From Albula goreensis (taxonomy: Eukaryota > Chordata > Actinopteri > Albuliformes > Albulidae), in the NCBI GenBank assembly GCA_022829145.1, contig CM040746.1:17671290-17735289 (forward strand): DNA of 64,000 bases. The letters are read 5' to 3'. The position numbers and the translations under genes were made by a program. The notes beneath the pieces were generated by a model that was not told the origin of the DNA, did no database searches, and was given only the letters and a program-made list of their open reading frames with translations. Each line of letters opens with the position of its first letter. Within the stretch, counting starts at the first letter, position 1. Positions 23,281 through 35,384 of this stretch are shown here, one piece after another.

Positions 23281-24242
23281 CTAGCATTGATTGTGCACGT
23301 ATGCATATATGTGTTTGCAGTGAGTATGTGCGTTTCACTTTAACTGAAACAAAGGGAGCCTACACATCAAGGGCCATCCTCCAATAGGCCATCTTATTGG
23401 CAGAGCTGACAAATACACTGATGACTGTGCTGATTCTCTAGTCTGATGGACTGCCTCATCGGTTAAATATAAAATTATCACACAGTATGTGCTCATTTTC
23501 CCATCCTTCCTCGTTATAAAGTTTCATGCCTTTTGGATATGGCTGTGCATTTATTTATGTTCTATATTCATATGTTACCATTGATTTGTCATGTTCATAT
23601 GGACGGATGGATGTATTAATTTTCTCTGTGGTAATTTAGTCTGGCCGAGTGTGGCGGGCTCCCCTCCAGTTTCTCGCTTCCATTCCCTGGCTGCCCGCTC
23701 AGCCGTTTCATTTGCATGTGGCGTTTCCATGTGCACTGCGTACCACTGATCACGTCCTCCCTGCCACCGATCACGTCTCCCAATCTCCATCTCACTCTCT
23801 GTCCTTTACTTCTGTCTCCGATGCTCCCTCTCTCCCCCTTCTACTGAAATTAACAGTAAGAAGAAAGACAGAAAAATGAGATGTATCTAGCCCATGCAAT
23901 TGAATCATTTACACATAATAGGAAAAGTTTGCCTGGAAAAAAGCCCATAATTGCTTCAGTCAGTCACTGTCCCTCAGGTTGTGGCAGACAGCTATGTGTG
24001 GGGCTGTCAGTAACACGCTTTTCACTCTCACCTTCCCTAGAGGACTGGCAGCTTCTCCCAATCTGAAAAAGAAATGCTGGACCCAAGCTGTGTTTCTGTT
24101 TGTCCTGACTATTCTTTTAGCTCTGTCCTCCTAATTCAAGTTTAAATTAAAAAGTGGTATTTTTAGAAATACCAAAATAAAAAGTATAATAAGTCGTATA
24201 TAAATGCCTTATCAATAATGTTAATAAAATAGGATGGAACAT

Positions 24243-24300
24243 TAAAACAGAGTATTATTATGATGATGATGATTATTATTATTATTAGTAGTAGTAGCAG
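24243..24300. repeat. Compound trinucleotide repeat (ATT/GAT/TAG)
   Basis: Runs of ATT, then GAT, then ATT, then TAG units, typical of an interrupted microsatellite. Confidence 0.85.
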
Positions 24301-25544
24301 TCATAAATAAAATCATATCAGAAACTCTGTAATTTGGGTTACAGTATGCCAAATGACACCATGACTGGATCTGTTTTTCCTTCCTCTGATAGAAATTTCA
24401 TCACTTGTCAACAAAAATATTTGTATAATTAGAGAAAATCTGTTGAAATAAGCTTTTTTTTAAAACCATTTTAAATCATTTTTCTTTCAAAAAACGTACT
24501 AAAGATTTAGAGTATAGAGACTGAATTTACAACCCCCCCAAGACACACATATGCACCCTTTCCCTGTCTCTCTCCCTCTCTCCATTCCCAATCCTCCCCT
24601 CTCTCCAGGCCCTGTACATGTGGAGTAGCAGGCTGATGTTAGCAGTGAAGCTGCCTGTGTGTTAAAATGCACATCGGTTTGAGACACTCTGATAATGAGC
24701 AGGAGAGGATGGGTGAGCATCAGCTGTCGGTAGCAAGCCTGGGGGATGTGCTGAAGTAATGACCCTGTCTGGGCTCAGGTGAGAATACAGGTACAGCCGA
24801 AAGCTCAGGTGAAAATGATGTGCGGCTGAACACTCTCCTGGCCGGCCCCCTTTCTGGCCGCTTCCCCCCCTCGTTACCTCCACGACAGGCCCGCGCTTTT
24901 ACATGCGTTTGATTTTCACTGAATCACAGTCTGACATTTACCAACAACACAGCAAATTGGACTGGAGTCTTTGAGGTGTGTTTCAACCCCAGGAAGGAGC
25001 AGGCGTCTGGGTGGGGATGAAATGTGTGAATGCAGAAACCGTTCCTGGTAGATTGCTTCTGTCTAGGACTGCCTTTGAAGCCAGCTCATGCAGTTTTATG
25101 CAAGAGCAGATAAAGGCTCAAGGGCAGAAATTTGCAATAACAATGCTTGGACCATTACCCAGGCAGAGGTGGAAAACTCTTGTTTAGAAGGTAAGTAAAA
25201 GCACTTCCATGTATTTGTTTATTGCATGGATGAAACAGATATGTGGTAATACTTTTAGTTTCTGAAGGCAGGGTTTTCCACCTTTGTGCCCAGGTGCAGG
25301 TTGTTGTCCTGGAGGGGGGTGTTGGGTAGGTGTGGCATGACCTTGCCTGATGGATGATGCAGGCGTACTGCCCAGAGCCCCCCCAACCCACGAACCATGC
25401 GTGAGAAGTGGTGTTGTGGCGGCCATGACAAATGGACCCCACTAAACTGGGGGCCAGCGTGCACAGCCTGCCTTCCCCATCCATCACTCCTGATCACCAC
25501 GAGAACGTCACCCAGGCCATGGAGCACATTCGTCTCTCACATGT

Positions 25545-25596
25545 ACACACACACAAACACACACAAAAAACACAATCTGACATACACACACGCACA
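25545..25596. repeat. Interrupted (CA)n microsatellite
   Basis: CACA runs broken by AAACACAC, a poly-A interruption and GACATA. Confidence 0.85.
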
Positions 25597-25889
25597 CAAG
25601 CTCCAAGACTCCAGCAGAACAGCTGTGAGAGTAAGCAGAGAGAGAGAGAAATCCTGTAAGTGATCAGTAAATGTGAAGTGATAGCTATAGTAGTAGTAGT
25701 ATTTGTAATATTAGCATTACATGTAATCTGCCAACTCTGGCCCTGCTGTATTTAATGTATGTATATATTGTCAGCCATAACTAAGAAGAGGCATTTTCAT
25801 TATCCACAATGGACTAATGAACTCCATGTTTTGTTGTGATTTAGTTCATTAAATTGGGTCACGTTTTTAGCAACTAATAGTACCTAAAA

Positions 25890-26000
25890 TGTGTGTGTGT
25901 TTTGTGTTTTTCATATGTGTGTATGTGTGCGTGCGTGTGTGTGTGTGTACATGTATGCGGGTGTACACACCGGTGTGCATCTGTATGTGTGTGTGTGCAA
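25890..26000. repeat. Interrupted (TG)n tract
   Basis: TGTG words with CATA, GCGTGCG and TACATG interruptions. The cysteine/valine open frame across it is an artefact. Confidence 0.88.
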
Positions 26001-26212
26001 GCAACCCATTTTCGGACACTGTACTTGTGGATTTTCTAGGTCTTTCAGTTTTTTTTGATCCATCACCATCTCAGCCAACAAAAGTTATGTCATATTCAGC
26101 CCCCATACAGTCGGGATAATTGGTTTGTATTGTGAGCTGTGACTGGGCTCTGTGAGGGGTTTCTGTGAAAGCACCAGCACTCACAGTAATACCTGGCGTG
26201 AGCTCCGCTGAA

Positions 26213-26228
26213 GGGGGCGGGGGCGGGT
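26213..26228 (+). promoter_or_regulatory. Double GC box
   Basis: GGGGGCGGGGGCGGG contains two overlapping Sp1/KLF-type GC boxes and could also form a G-quadruplex. It is isolated, with no CpG block or exon nearby, so promoter function is doubtful. Confidence 0.3.
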
Positions 26229-26414
26229 GCTGAAGCCATGCCAGGAGAGTGCTGAATTCCCTGTGCACTCGCATCAGCATTCCGAACACAGTCCCTGGAT
26301 TGGTATTGATCTGGGATCAGCCCTGTTCACAGGCAATTCTCTCAACGCTGCGCTCTAATACACCCACTGTGCGTAGATATTAACAGGTGTGCTCGTAGAT
26401 ATTCACTAACATCG

Positions 26415-26600
26415 TCAGTGCTCATTACATTATTAATATTTTTAGCGGGAGCTTGTATCCAGGGTGACTTCCACTGCCTATGTTTTATAGACAGCACCAT
26501 TCTTGAGGGTACAGCAAGAGTGTGCCACACAGGTTTCAAACCTGCAACTCTCACGGTATACTGCAAAATTATACTGCACTGCACATGTATTTACAGTCAA
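26415..26600 (+). mobile_element. Teleost short interspersed repeat, diverged
   Basis: TTTTTAGCGGGAGCTTGTAT followed by CCAGGGTGACTT matches a widespread fish repeat whose usual core is TTTAGCAGACGC...TTATCCAAAGCGACTTAC. Further on, CTTGAGGGTACAGCAAGAGT and then GGTTTCAAACCTGCAACTCT match its usual CTCAAGGG...CAGCAGTG...GGATTTGAACCTGCAACC part. The order and spacing are right. I do not assign a family name. Confidence 0.65.
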
Positions 26601-26806
26601 AGGAGACCAATGTCTCCATCTTCTTGATCTGTTCTAGCATTTTCCTCATGGATTTGGATGGAATTCAGTCCCAATGCTGATATCCCAGTCTGCTCAAGTT
26701 TCTCTGCGCCTGGGTGGGCTCCTCATATAGGCCTTGTATAATGATGGAGGAGTGCTCTCCTGTTTTTTTGTTTAAATGAAACATTAGAGGGGCTGGTCTG
26801 CTCAGA

Positions 26807-26808
<2 letters not shown>
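26601..26808. other. Short unique spacer
   Basis: Unique sequence between a short interspersed repeat and a long TG tract; no feature seen. Confidence 0.5.

Positions 26809-26892
<84 letters not shown>
26809..26892. repeat. (TG)42 microsatellite
   Basis: An uninterrupted TG run of 84 bases, followed by a degenerate TG-rich tail to about 26945. A pure tract of this length is usually highly polymorphic. Confidence 0.98.
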
Positions 26893-26894
<2 letters not shown>

Positions 26895-27129
26895 TGCATC
26901 TGCATGCATGTGTGTGTCTGTGTGTGTGCATGCATGTGCGTGTGTGGGCATGGGTGACCCCATCATTGACCAGGAGTTTAAAGTTTGTCAATGGAAGAGC
27001 TTTGAATTTCAAACAGATCAATGGGGAGCGCTGAAGCTCAGAGCTGCTGTTGATCTCTGAAGGAACTGATCGTTCACTGCCTGCATGCTCTGCACATACT
27101 GAAAGGCTGCAAGGCCCCACAGTTACCAT

Positions 27130-27134
<5 letters not shown>

Positions 27135-27187
<53 letters not shown>
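27135..27187. repeat. (CA)26 microsatellite
   Basis: A pure CA run of 53 bases, preceded by CATA. It is in opposite orientation to the TG tract 240 bases to the left, so the two tracts could pair with each other. Confidence 0.98.
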
Positions 27188-27191
<4 letters not shown>

Positions 27192-27377
27192 CCCATCGTG
27201 TCTCACCTACCGAGCCATGACTCGCCCACACACTCAGACACCAGCCCATTCCCAAAGAGTCACCAACTGTCTTCCCACTCATCAAGTCTCGCCCACAGCC
27301 ATTGCCACAGACAGAAGATACTGATCAGTGTTCCTCAAGCGAACAGACATGAGGAGACACCCTGCTGACGCTCCTCT

Positions 27378-27500
27378 GTGTGTGACTGCGTGTGCGCGCA
27401 TGTGTGTGTGCGTGTGTGTGAGTGGGTGGGAGTGTGTGTGCGTGCATGCGTGTTTGTGTGCATGCGTGTGCGCGTGTGTGCATGCGCATGTGTGTGTGCC
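27378..27500. repeat. Alternating purine-pyrimidine tract (TG/CG/CA)
   Basis: Mixed TG, CG and CA dinucleotide steps (for example GTGTGCGCGCATGTGTGTGT, and GCATGCGTGTGCGCGTGTG further on) alternate purine and pyrimidine over most of about 120 bases, broken by a few GAGTGGG words. This is the classic composition of DNA that can adopt the Z form. Confidence 0.88.
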
Positions 27501-28234
27501 CCTGTGTGTCAGCTGTGTGTGTGTCCATGTCCTTGTGTCCCCGCCCCTCACAGTGATGTCACTAATCTCCCTGCACCTGTGAACAGATGTTGTATCGTTC
27601 CTGGTGAGGTGTGGTGCACTCCGCCTCCAGCAAGGACAGTCCAGCCGGCCCATCTGAGATCTGTGACTGTTCTCTCACAGCAGATTAAATACTGCACACA
27701 GGCACAGCACAGAGGCGTCTGGGCGCAGAAGAGCAGTGGAGTGCTGGAGACAAGCTCTGTGTCTGTGCCATGCATGGTGGACTCAATGTGTTATCAGCAC
27801 CGGAGCCAGCTCTCTGCTATCATTTAAATATTCAGTCTCTATAAGGACATGGACAGGAGGATTAAGGGTGTAATACTGGATAATCCCCACAGGTAGGCTT
27901 CATGACTTCTCCCAAATCGTCCCTTCTCCCGCTGAGCGCGAGAGAGAGCAAGGTTGAGAGAGAGGAAGGGAGGGAGAGAGAAGGAGAGAGGACATGCACA
28001 GAATGACACATGCAAATAGAATGTAAATCTCTGCATCCAGAGGTGACTCCGTCTGAAGGAAGGGTAGCAAAGCTTTTTAAAGCAGTTTCATCCATCCTCA
28101 CTGTGCTCAGTGTGTTGGAGAGGTGACAGATACTGTGCCCTTCTGAGTTTACACATGCACATGACAGTTTGACTGTGATGCTGAGCATGTGAAGGTAAGG
28201 TGTGTCTGGTTAAATTTGAGCAGGTATTTTCACT

Positions 28235-28236
<2 letters not shown>
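27501..28236. other. Non-coding interval with a GA-rich tract
   Basis: Unique sequence with a purine-rich run at about 27940-27990 (GAGAGAG, GGAAGGGAGGGAG). No exon is seen. Confidence 0.5.

Positions 28237-28332
<96 letters not shown>
28237..28332. repeat. (TG)48 microsatellite
   Basis: A pure TG run of 96 bases with no interruption. Confidence 0.98.
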
Positions 28333-28333
<1 letters not shown>

Positions 28334-28611
28334 TAGGGAGATCTGAAATCACCTGCACTCTGCAGTAAGCTGCAGCTGCAGACACTACACCCCAGGCCTG
28401 GCCATCGATCGGGAGAGAGCGCAGTCGATGGGAATGAATCTGTCTCCCTCTGTCTCATTAAACCCCTGCTTCCCCAGCCTTCCAATCCATTATTCTTATT
28501 GTTCTGATTGACGGCTCAGAGACAAGGGACCCGCAAGTGGGTGCTGGGGGAATACAAGCCCAGAGCTGGAGCCTGGCTGATGCCCACCTCACCGAATCCA
28601 GCAGCTCCTCC

Positions 28612-28648
28612 CCCAGCACCCAGCACCCAGCACCCAGCACCCAGCACC
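28612..28648 (+). repeat. Heptamer tandem repeat (CCCAGCA)n
   Basis: About five perfect copies of CCCAGCA in a row, a short GC-rich minisatellite. Confidence 0.95.
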
Positions 28649-28769
28649 GTGACCATCTCTGCCACACATTGGAGAAATTCCCAAGTTGTGCTTTTTCCTA
28701 TTAAAACACTATCCACAGGGTGCCGACCAGTTCAGCTCTGAAATCTGCCTCATGCTCAATGGCTCACAA

Positions 28770-28960
28770 TTATCCCTTTCGATCTCATCATTTCAATTAA
28801 ATCACATTTCTTTCACTGCCTCGTTGATTGGCAGCAGTCGGCCACTGCTTAATTGAAATTTATGAAATGGCAGGATATAGAATAATTGTTAATAACTGAG
28901 GAGACGGCGAATTGGAAATTTTACTTGATTGGCATCCCGTAGATAGATGATGAAAAAGCA
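28770..28960. promoter_or_regulatory. Candidate conserved non-coding element with homeodomain sites
   Basis: Includes TTTCAATTAAAT (about 28791), TGATTGGCAGC (about 28825), CCACTGCTTAATTGAAATTT (28842-28861) and AATAATTGTTAATAAC (28881-28896). Such a density of TAAT/ATTG cores in moderately AT-rich, non-repetitive DNA is typical of developmental enhancers. A near-copy of its central motif occurs at 53604. Confidence 0.35.
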
Positions 28961-29885
28961 GTCCTAACAGCCAGTACAAGGCTGTCGTCATTGGTTGGTC
29001 ATTCACAGCCAAGTACATGCAGACTCTCATCATTTGCTAATTTTGGCTGACACTTGGCGCACTTGTGCTTTATTGGTCCAGACACACAATGTGGTACCTG
29101 TTAGCCAATCATAGACAAGTGCCCTGAGCTTGTCTTGCATGTTGGATTCAGGAGATAACATTCTGTGCCTGCTGCTCTGGTATTGTCGTCTCTAATATCT
29201 ACCTGTCTCTTATTAGAGCTCTTTGTTGTCATGCAGTGGCAGTAGCAGGTGTTGTAAGGCCCTGTTTGTGGTGTCATTCATTGATGTAGATGGTATTGGC
29301 TATGAATCAATGAGACCATAAAGGTGCGGCCTGGTATCTCGATGGTTCGGCCGTGGAGCCAAGGTTGTGATGAGAGATGCTAGAGGGATTGTGGGGTCAT
29401 GCTGCTCTCTTCCTGCCGTTCCACTCCACCGCAGCTCTCCTCCTCTGTGTTGTTCACACCTTCCCCCTTCTGTGATTGGCCACTAAGTGCACAGACTACT
29501 CTGTAATTTACTCTTAAAGCCGTCTTTTACTCTCTGGCTTGTGTTGTGATTTTTCCAAGCACCTGAATGACACAGGAGAGTGGCGGTGTAATCAGAGGGT
29601 CATTCAGAGATACATTTTCTCTTGTCCCTGGTCTGTGGGCACCAGGTCTTCTGCCCACAGCGTTTGCCCTACCTGCTCTCTTGTCTCTCCTCCCCTCCTC
29701 TTCTTTTTATCTCTGTCTTCATCTCCCTTTGCCTGTCCCTACCCCATTTCTCGTCTGTCTTCCCCTGTTCTCCTCCTCTACCTCCCCTTTGCTGATTATT
29801 TCCTTCTTTTTACATATCCAAGCCTGCAGTTTATCAATCTCATTTTCAGTGCCTGCATAAGGTATTTTCTCCTCAGTGTTGTAGG

Positions 29886-30011
29886 GAGTGAGTGAGTGAG
29901 TGAGTGAGTGAGTGAGTGAGTGGGTGGGTGAGTGGTGAGTGAGTGAGTGAGTGAGTGAGTGAGTGAGTGAGTGAGTGAGAGTGAGTGAGTGAGTGAGTGA
30001 GTGAGTGAGTG
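29886..30011. repeat. Interrupted (GAGT)n tetranucleotide repeat
   Basis: About 30 GAGT units over 126 bases, with interruptions GGGTGGGTGAGTGGTGAGT around 29921-29940 and GAGAGT around 29978. The same motif occurs uninterrupted at 55897. Confidence 0.97.
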
Positions 30012-31379
30012 CACAGGCGAGATGGTGAGATTGTGAGTGAGTAAGGCAGTTGGAGCGGGTTTCTCTGGTTACGGCCTGTTGCTGGACTCCATGCCCAGAG
30101 CTGGAAGCTGTCAGGGGCAGTCTTTCCAAAGAGCGACACCAGGTGGAGGATCTTGATGTTTTACCGAACAACACAGAAATTTGATTGATAGAGACCTCCC
30201 GCAGTGGCACAAATTGAAGTGGAGCATCCGAAACACCAGCGCCACTGCCAGGCTCCCACGCATTTTCGGGTAATGGATTCACACACAACAGGTGTTTAAC
30301 AAATCCAGTGCAAAAGCCAGTGCCATTTTCACTGTAAATCATATTTTTGTCTTGCGCCTATTCTTCCATTCCTTTGAGCAAAGGATATGTGCACACCTCT
30401 CAGATGACTGGCTGCCATGCAGTGTTGAAATATGGCTTTTTTTAAATCGTGTTTCAGAGGAGGGAGATGTCAATTCATGTAGCGTTTCCATGTCAACCCA
30501 ACCCCCTCCTCACCAAAAAGGTGTCTTTGAAAGACAATGGAGTGGTGGTGTGGCACGTGGCATTAAGCTGCATGGGCTGTGGGTGTGCATGTGGGGGGTG
30601 GGCAGACGAGCACGGGGCTTATCCACGGAGGCAGCATGGGGCGAGATAGGAATTTCCAGGATTACAGCCTTTTTTTGTGTCCTAGCCCCAGATTCCAAGC
30701 CATTTCCCATCCTCTCTGCTGGCACCCCATGGCTGCCAACACGCGCCCAATTCTGACCAGCAAAGCCTACCCCACGCTGGTTAGTGAATGGGCACACAGA
30801 GGGGGCATTTCTCCTCTTTGTTCTCCCTCCTATTCCAAAGGCAAGTCAAAGAGGTTTATCCCTGGGGGACCTGGAGATAGGATCGCTGTAATCCATGATA
30901 AGATCAAAGAGGAGGAATATTTTTCCAGCCATAGACATTAATTGTTCAGGTCTAATCCAGGTTTAGTGCAGTCTTGTCAGCTGGGGACTCTTCATGCTTA
31001 ATGAATCCCAAATATTTGTCTAAGAATCTGATTTGTTGTTTTTTTTCCTGTCTCTTTACTCATTTTGCATGAGCGTTGTCTGCTTTGTGCTGTCTCAGGG
31101 TCGCATCCACAGGGGCAGAGTAAATGGCAATAATTACCTTAGCCATGCTGCACACCACAGTCCCCTAACTGCCCCTAGAAGGCTGTGGCAGGGTTGCGGG
31201 GATAGGGGTGACGAAGGCTCAGCTGAGGGTGGGGGATCAGGAGTTTGGGTCATGGTTGTGGGAGAGAAGTTCACCCCCAAACAGCTGTGATCTTCATTCT
31301 ACAGTGAGTACAATTTTGCTCTGATGAGTTTCCCAATTGATGCCATAGCCAGACTCCAAACACACATGCGCACATGTGC

Positions 31380-31403
31380 CCACACACACACAGACACACA
31401 CAC
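31380..31403. repeat. Short (CA)n microsatellite
   Basis: CA run of about 12 units interrupted by one GA step. Confidence 0.9.
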
Positions 31404-33169
31404 TTGCTACTACTCGATCCTAGATGAACTGATACTCATTAATATCTTCATCATCAACAGCTCAGCATTGTCTTCATCGTCCAGTTCATTTGCAGGATAT
31501 CCCCCTGAGAGTCCGAATGTGGGACTGGGGAGGGTTGAGGAAAGTTTCCATGGCAGCACTGTAAATGGATGAATAGATAGATAAAATAAGTGGGGTTGAA
31601 GAGAGGAGCATGGTATATGTGAAGCAAAACCCACTGCAGTCATTTGCAAATCTGTTTGAAGCAGGTCCCTGGTGGACCGGGCTGTTGGCCGTGTGACTGT
31701 TCGCAATCCAAAATGCATCGTGTTGGAATGAGAGAGAGAGGGACGAGAAACGGAGTTCGCCCTTCCACTGGAGAACTGGCCCTCTTGAGATTCACTTTTA
31801 TTATTTATTTATCTGGTGTTCTATTTGTCTTATTTTTGGAGGCAAAGTGTTTTTGAAGAATCCACAGGAGGAAGTTGCTCTGTGACTTGAGGGGGGTCTC
31901 TCATGGAATATCTACTGTATGGTGGGAAACCTTCTCATATGTTCTGCACAAGCTCTGTGCTTGTGGACAACAGCAGTTTGGGCCATTGTCAATCTTCAAA
32001 AGGCCTCTTTCTGACTTTATCATGAAAGTGCAGGATGGATGTTCCACCCCCTGAAGCGAGGAGAGTGAAAGGGAAAAGTGGAGAGACGAGGGGAGTCTAT
32101 CTCTCTCAAGCCCGTCCTGAACATCCACTACACTGTAGCCGTTTCACAAAGTCAGATGAAAGTGAATGCTCTTTTAAGAACCCTGCCCCTTTATTCCTTC
32201 TTTCCGTCTAATGCCCTCTTATGCTGTGGTTTCACAATTTCTTTGACAGCATCACTGTGCTCTAACTCTCCACTGACTTCCTAAACTGACTTCTGTACCT
32301 TCAGCAAGAGCCAGAGTGAAAGAGAACACAGAGAGAAATGCTTCAGTCTCCTCACTGTTAGGAAAAAACAGTGTTCCTATCTATTTAAAAACTGCTAAGT
32401 GCACAGGAAATGGTAATGGTGGAATATGATTTCTGTATAGATTTCAGTGTCATTGTGGAGAATTTTAAACATGTACATCCAATGCATGAAACAGCATCAA
32501 CTGGGGACAGAGAGATCAAAGCATGCTCTCCTTTCAATGTGCATTGGATTTCTGTTTCACAATGAGGGAGTTTGTTTCTTAGACAGACCTAGTTAGCTCA
32601 TGGATTGAGTGAAGGAGGTTGTTTCACAGTCTGGTGCTCAGACTGGGCAGGGAGAACAGGAACGGTCATGAGTGTCAATGGGACAGGGGCAAGCTAGTTA
32701 ACCATGCCATGGCATGACACATTTCTTTAGGGATAAATGGACTAGCTGAGTGTGGAGATCCAGACCAAAAATCATGTCATCCAAGCAGGAAGCTCCATAA
32801 CACAGGAAGTGTCAGCAAAGAGACCAAAGGTTAGCTGACATTCATAGGGTAAGCATGGATGCACAAGGTCTATGCATAAGAGTACCCAGGAGGGCTTTGT
32901 AATTGTATTCAGGAGGGTTACCATGGACACAAGAGCTCCTCTGGACGCATATTGGTTACTACGGACAAAAGGGGTTGACGAGTGACAAAGAGTATCTGCA
33001 CAGATGGGTTACCAAGGGCACTGAAATCTTCGTGGCTAAAGTAAAAAGAGATCAGCATTAATAAGGTTAGTAAAAAAAAAAACTTGGATCCATATGTACT
33101 AAACCTGGGTGTACCAGAAATTTGCCCAGTGTTATGGAAAGCACTGCACAATCTAGACATGCCTCATGA

Positions 33170-33680
33170 ATCTTTCCTACAGCCACTGTGTTAGGAATGA
33201 CATGCAGTGATATTCAGAGCTATGAGTTCCGTTTCCTGGGCTGTCCCGCACATAGAGGAAATGTTGTGGCTTGTCATTGATTTTAAATTTTGTCTGTAAA
33301 CACTTAAGTGAGAATCTCAGCTGCCCGGTCGGTTCAATGTCAAAACGCAGACTGAAGTCCGCCGGGAGATTCCTCCTCATGCCTGGTGTCCTTTCGTGTC
33401 CTCTGTCAGTTGCACAAACAAAAAACTATTTTTGAGAAGTAAGTTTTGCTGCAAATCAAAGGTGTAAACTTCTGTTGTGTGATTTGCTTCTCAGTCACAA
33501 ATGGAGCGCGTTCCACACTCTTCATGCCATTATCTGCCTCTGAGGCCTGGCAGAATGAAGGCAGGCGTAATTTAAATTCTCGCCGGAGACAGAGGCAGGA
33601 AATGAACGTGACAGGATCAGAGAAGGTGCTCTCTTTGTCAGGAATCTCAATTAGAGGCAATTGCTACGGGAGAAAACTTT
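33170..33680. promoter_or_regulatory. Candidate regulatory block with retained CpGs
   Basis: Two sub-blocks stand out from their CpG-poor surroundings: GCCCGGTCGG...AAACGCAG...GTCCGCCGGG (about 33322-33366), and GGAGCGCGTTCC...GGCGTAATTTAAATTCTCGC...GCCGGAG (about 33503-33587). The second ends near TCTCAATTAGAGGCAATTGC (33646-33665). No reading frame bounded by splice sites is convincing, so regulatory DNA is preferred over an exon. Confidence 0.25.
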
Positions 33681-33848
33681 CAACATTGATCTGAAATGAA
33701 CAAACCAGTGATACCTAACAAAGGTAGCCCTGAAACTAGACAGGTGTTTAAGCTTAAATTGTGTGTTTTTTTACCTCATAAGTTTGAGGCTTTGCAAAAT
33801 CAATCTTAGCTCACAATTTCAAGGTTGCAGAACTTTTTACTCCAATGG

Positions 33849-33870
33849 AAATAAATAAATAAATAAATAA
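33849..33870. repeat. (AAAT)n microsatellite
   Basis: Five AAAT/AATA units in a row. Confidence 0.9.
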
Positions 33871-34670
33871 TGCATGAAATTAAACAAATCAAAGGGCTCT
33901 TTTTTGAGTACATGAAAAACGGCTTGTTTGAAGGAGTTTGATTTGCCCTCTCCATTTGGGTCAAGCGAGAAATGAGATAGACGAACCAGGCGTCTGAGAC
34001 AGCATGTAAATAGAATATTGATCTAAGGGAGGCTAAACTGTTTTGACATCCTCTTTCCTGTTTGTTTTTTGGATATCTCAAAACAAAGCTGCTGTTTTGG
34101 GTCTGGGGCACAGTAGAATCAAAGGGTGATGTCCTTCACAATCTGCGTAGAGCCCTGATTATATGCTTGTTGAATAAACATAGGTAATTTTCTTTTTTTA
34201 AGTGTACATAATTGTATGTTCTTGTAAAAGAGGAAATGTGTGCTTGCTTTGAGTAAGCATGTATTTAGACTTCAGTGAGAGCATTGTAGTACAGAATGGT
34301 ATGGTATGGCCCAGAGGTAATCAGTTGGTTTGAAGTGTAGGTGATGCCCATGTTTAGATCTGAGTTAATGAGTGTGTATTTAAAATAGTTTGTGGGTGTG
34401 TGGTGAAACCTTCGGGTTTATAGTGGAGGGGTTTATAGCCCTTAGGTTTATAGTGGAAGTAATATATATGTTTAGATATTAGCAATTGCATTCATTTAAA
34501 ACAGGAATTACAACATTTTTGCTGACTAGAGCCCTCTTCATGAATGAATACCTCTTCTGTGATCCACCTTCTAATAAACCCGTATAACATTGTAACATTG
34601 GTAGATGGTTTGTCAGATATTTTAACCCATATAGAAAATCCAAGTTTCTTTAACCCCAGGATTTGTTTTG

Positions 34671-34689
34671 TTTTTTTTTTTTTTTTTTT
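34671..34689 (-). repeat. Poly-T run of 19
   Basis: A pure T run preceded by TTTGTTTTG. On the minus strand it would be an A tail, but no retrotransposon body is recognised upstream of it. Confidence 0.9.
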
Positions 34690-35384
34690 ACAAATTGCCA
34701 CCTTAATTTTCACCCGATAAATGAAGACTCTTATAAATAATGAATTGTTTATGAAATGAAAAATACAATATTGAATGAAAAATTCACAATGAAGCAGTTG
34801 AATCATTCTGATTATTTGACTTGGCTTGTCAATCAGGCAACCAAGTGTTATATGTTAAATATGTTATTTTAACATATTCTTTAAAATTTTTAGCTAAATG
34901 TTTGTATTACATATTTCTGTGTTTTAAAAAAGGTTTAAATTTTAATTTTAAGGAACTAAATATTTAAACATGTTTTCCCAAAAAGAAAATAATTTTATGA
35001 AATATGTAGTTCATATTGCTTCATGTTATACAACAATTATTAAATATTCAAAACAAATGCTATGTACATTTTCTTATGTTTACAATATTCAGTAATAATT
35101 TAAAACAGGCTTATGTAAATGCAAAACATTTACAGTGCATTTGTTTCCTATTTATACATAAAACAGAGAAATTGTCATTTTAAAAAAATATTGGTCATTA
35201 TAAACTGGGTGTGCGCGATGGCCCATTTTGGAGTTTATGAAAGAGGATTACAAGTAAAACAAATTCATTAACCATATTTAAAAATAATGTCCAAGTACCA
35301 CTCTATAAATTATTTTCTTTAGGGAGAAATGTGCACACACTCTTCAAATGATAAAATGTGGCCAGACCAACAGAACATAACCCA

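Larger units (their letters stand above)
23281..26414. other. Non-coding interval with short microsatellites
   Basis: Mixed unique sequence. It holds the trinucleotide, CA and TG repeats and the GC box listed separately. No exon is recognised: open frames near 25155-25660 overlap on both strands and lack domains. Confidence 0.5.
28333..29885. other. Non-coding interval with a regulatory-like core
   Basis: Contains a heptamer array and a homeodomain-rich block, listed separately. Several CCAAT/ATTGG words lie at about 28990, 29073, 29104 and 29473. Pyrimidine-rich DNA runs from about 29670 to 29810. No exon is recognised. Confidence 0.5.
30012..35384. other. Non-coding interval becoming AT-rich to the right
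   Basis: No gene is recognised. A 154-codon open frame at 30292-30756 has no domain and is overlapped by frames on the other strand. Small CA, AAAT and poly-T runs are listed separately. From about 34400 the DNA is strongly AT-rich. Confidence 0.5.

Noticed and set aside
22903-23343. 146-codon plus-strand open frame
   Set aside because: Runs through a probable SINE fragment and shows no domain.
26535-26550. tRNA B-box-like sequence suggesting a tRNA gene
   Set aside because: No paired A box or cloverleaf; it is explained by the fish interspersed repeat at 26415-26600.
26665-27285. 206-codon minus-strand open frame rich in Thr-His
   Set aside because: It is a translation of the TG/CA microsatellites with no other gene-like feature.
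29719-30342. 207-codon minus-strand frame of Leu-Thr-His-Ser repeats
   Set aside because: Translation of the GAGT tetranucleotide repeat.
30292-30756. 154-codon plus-strand open frame
   Set aside because: No recognisable domain, overlapping frames on both strands, and no splice context.
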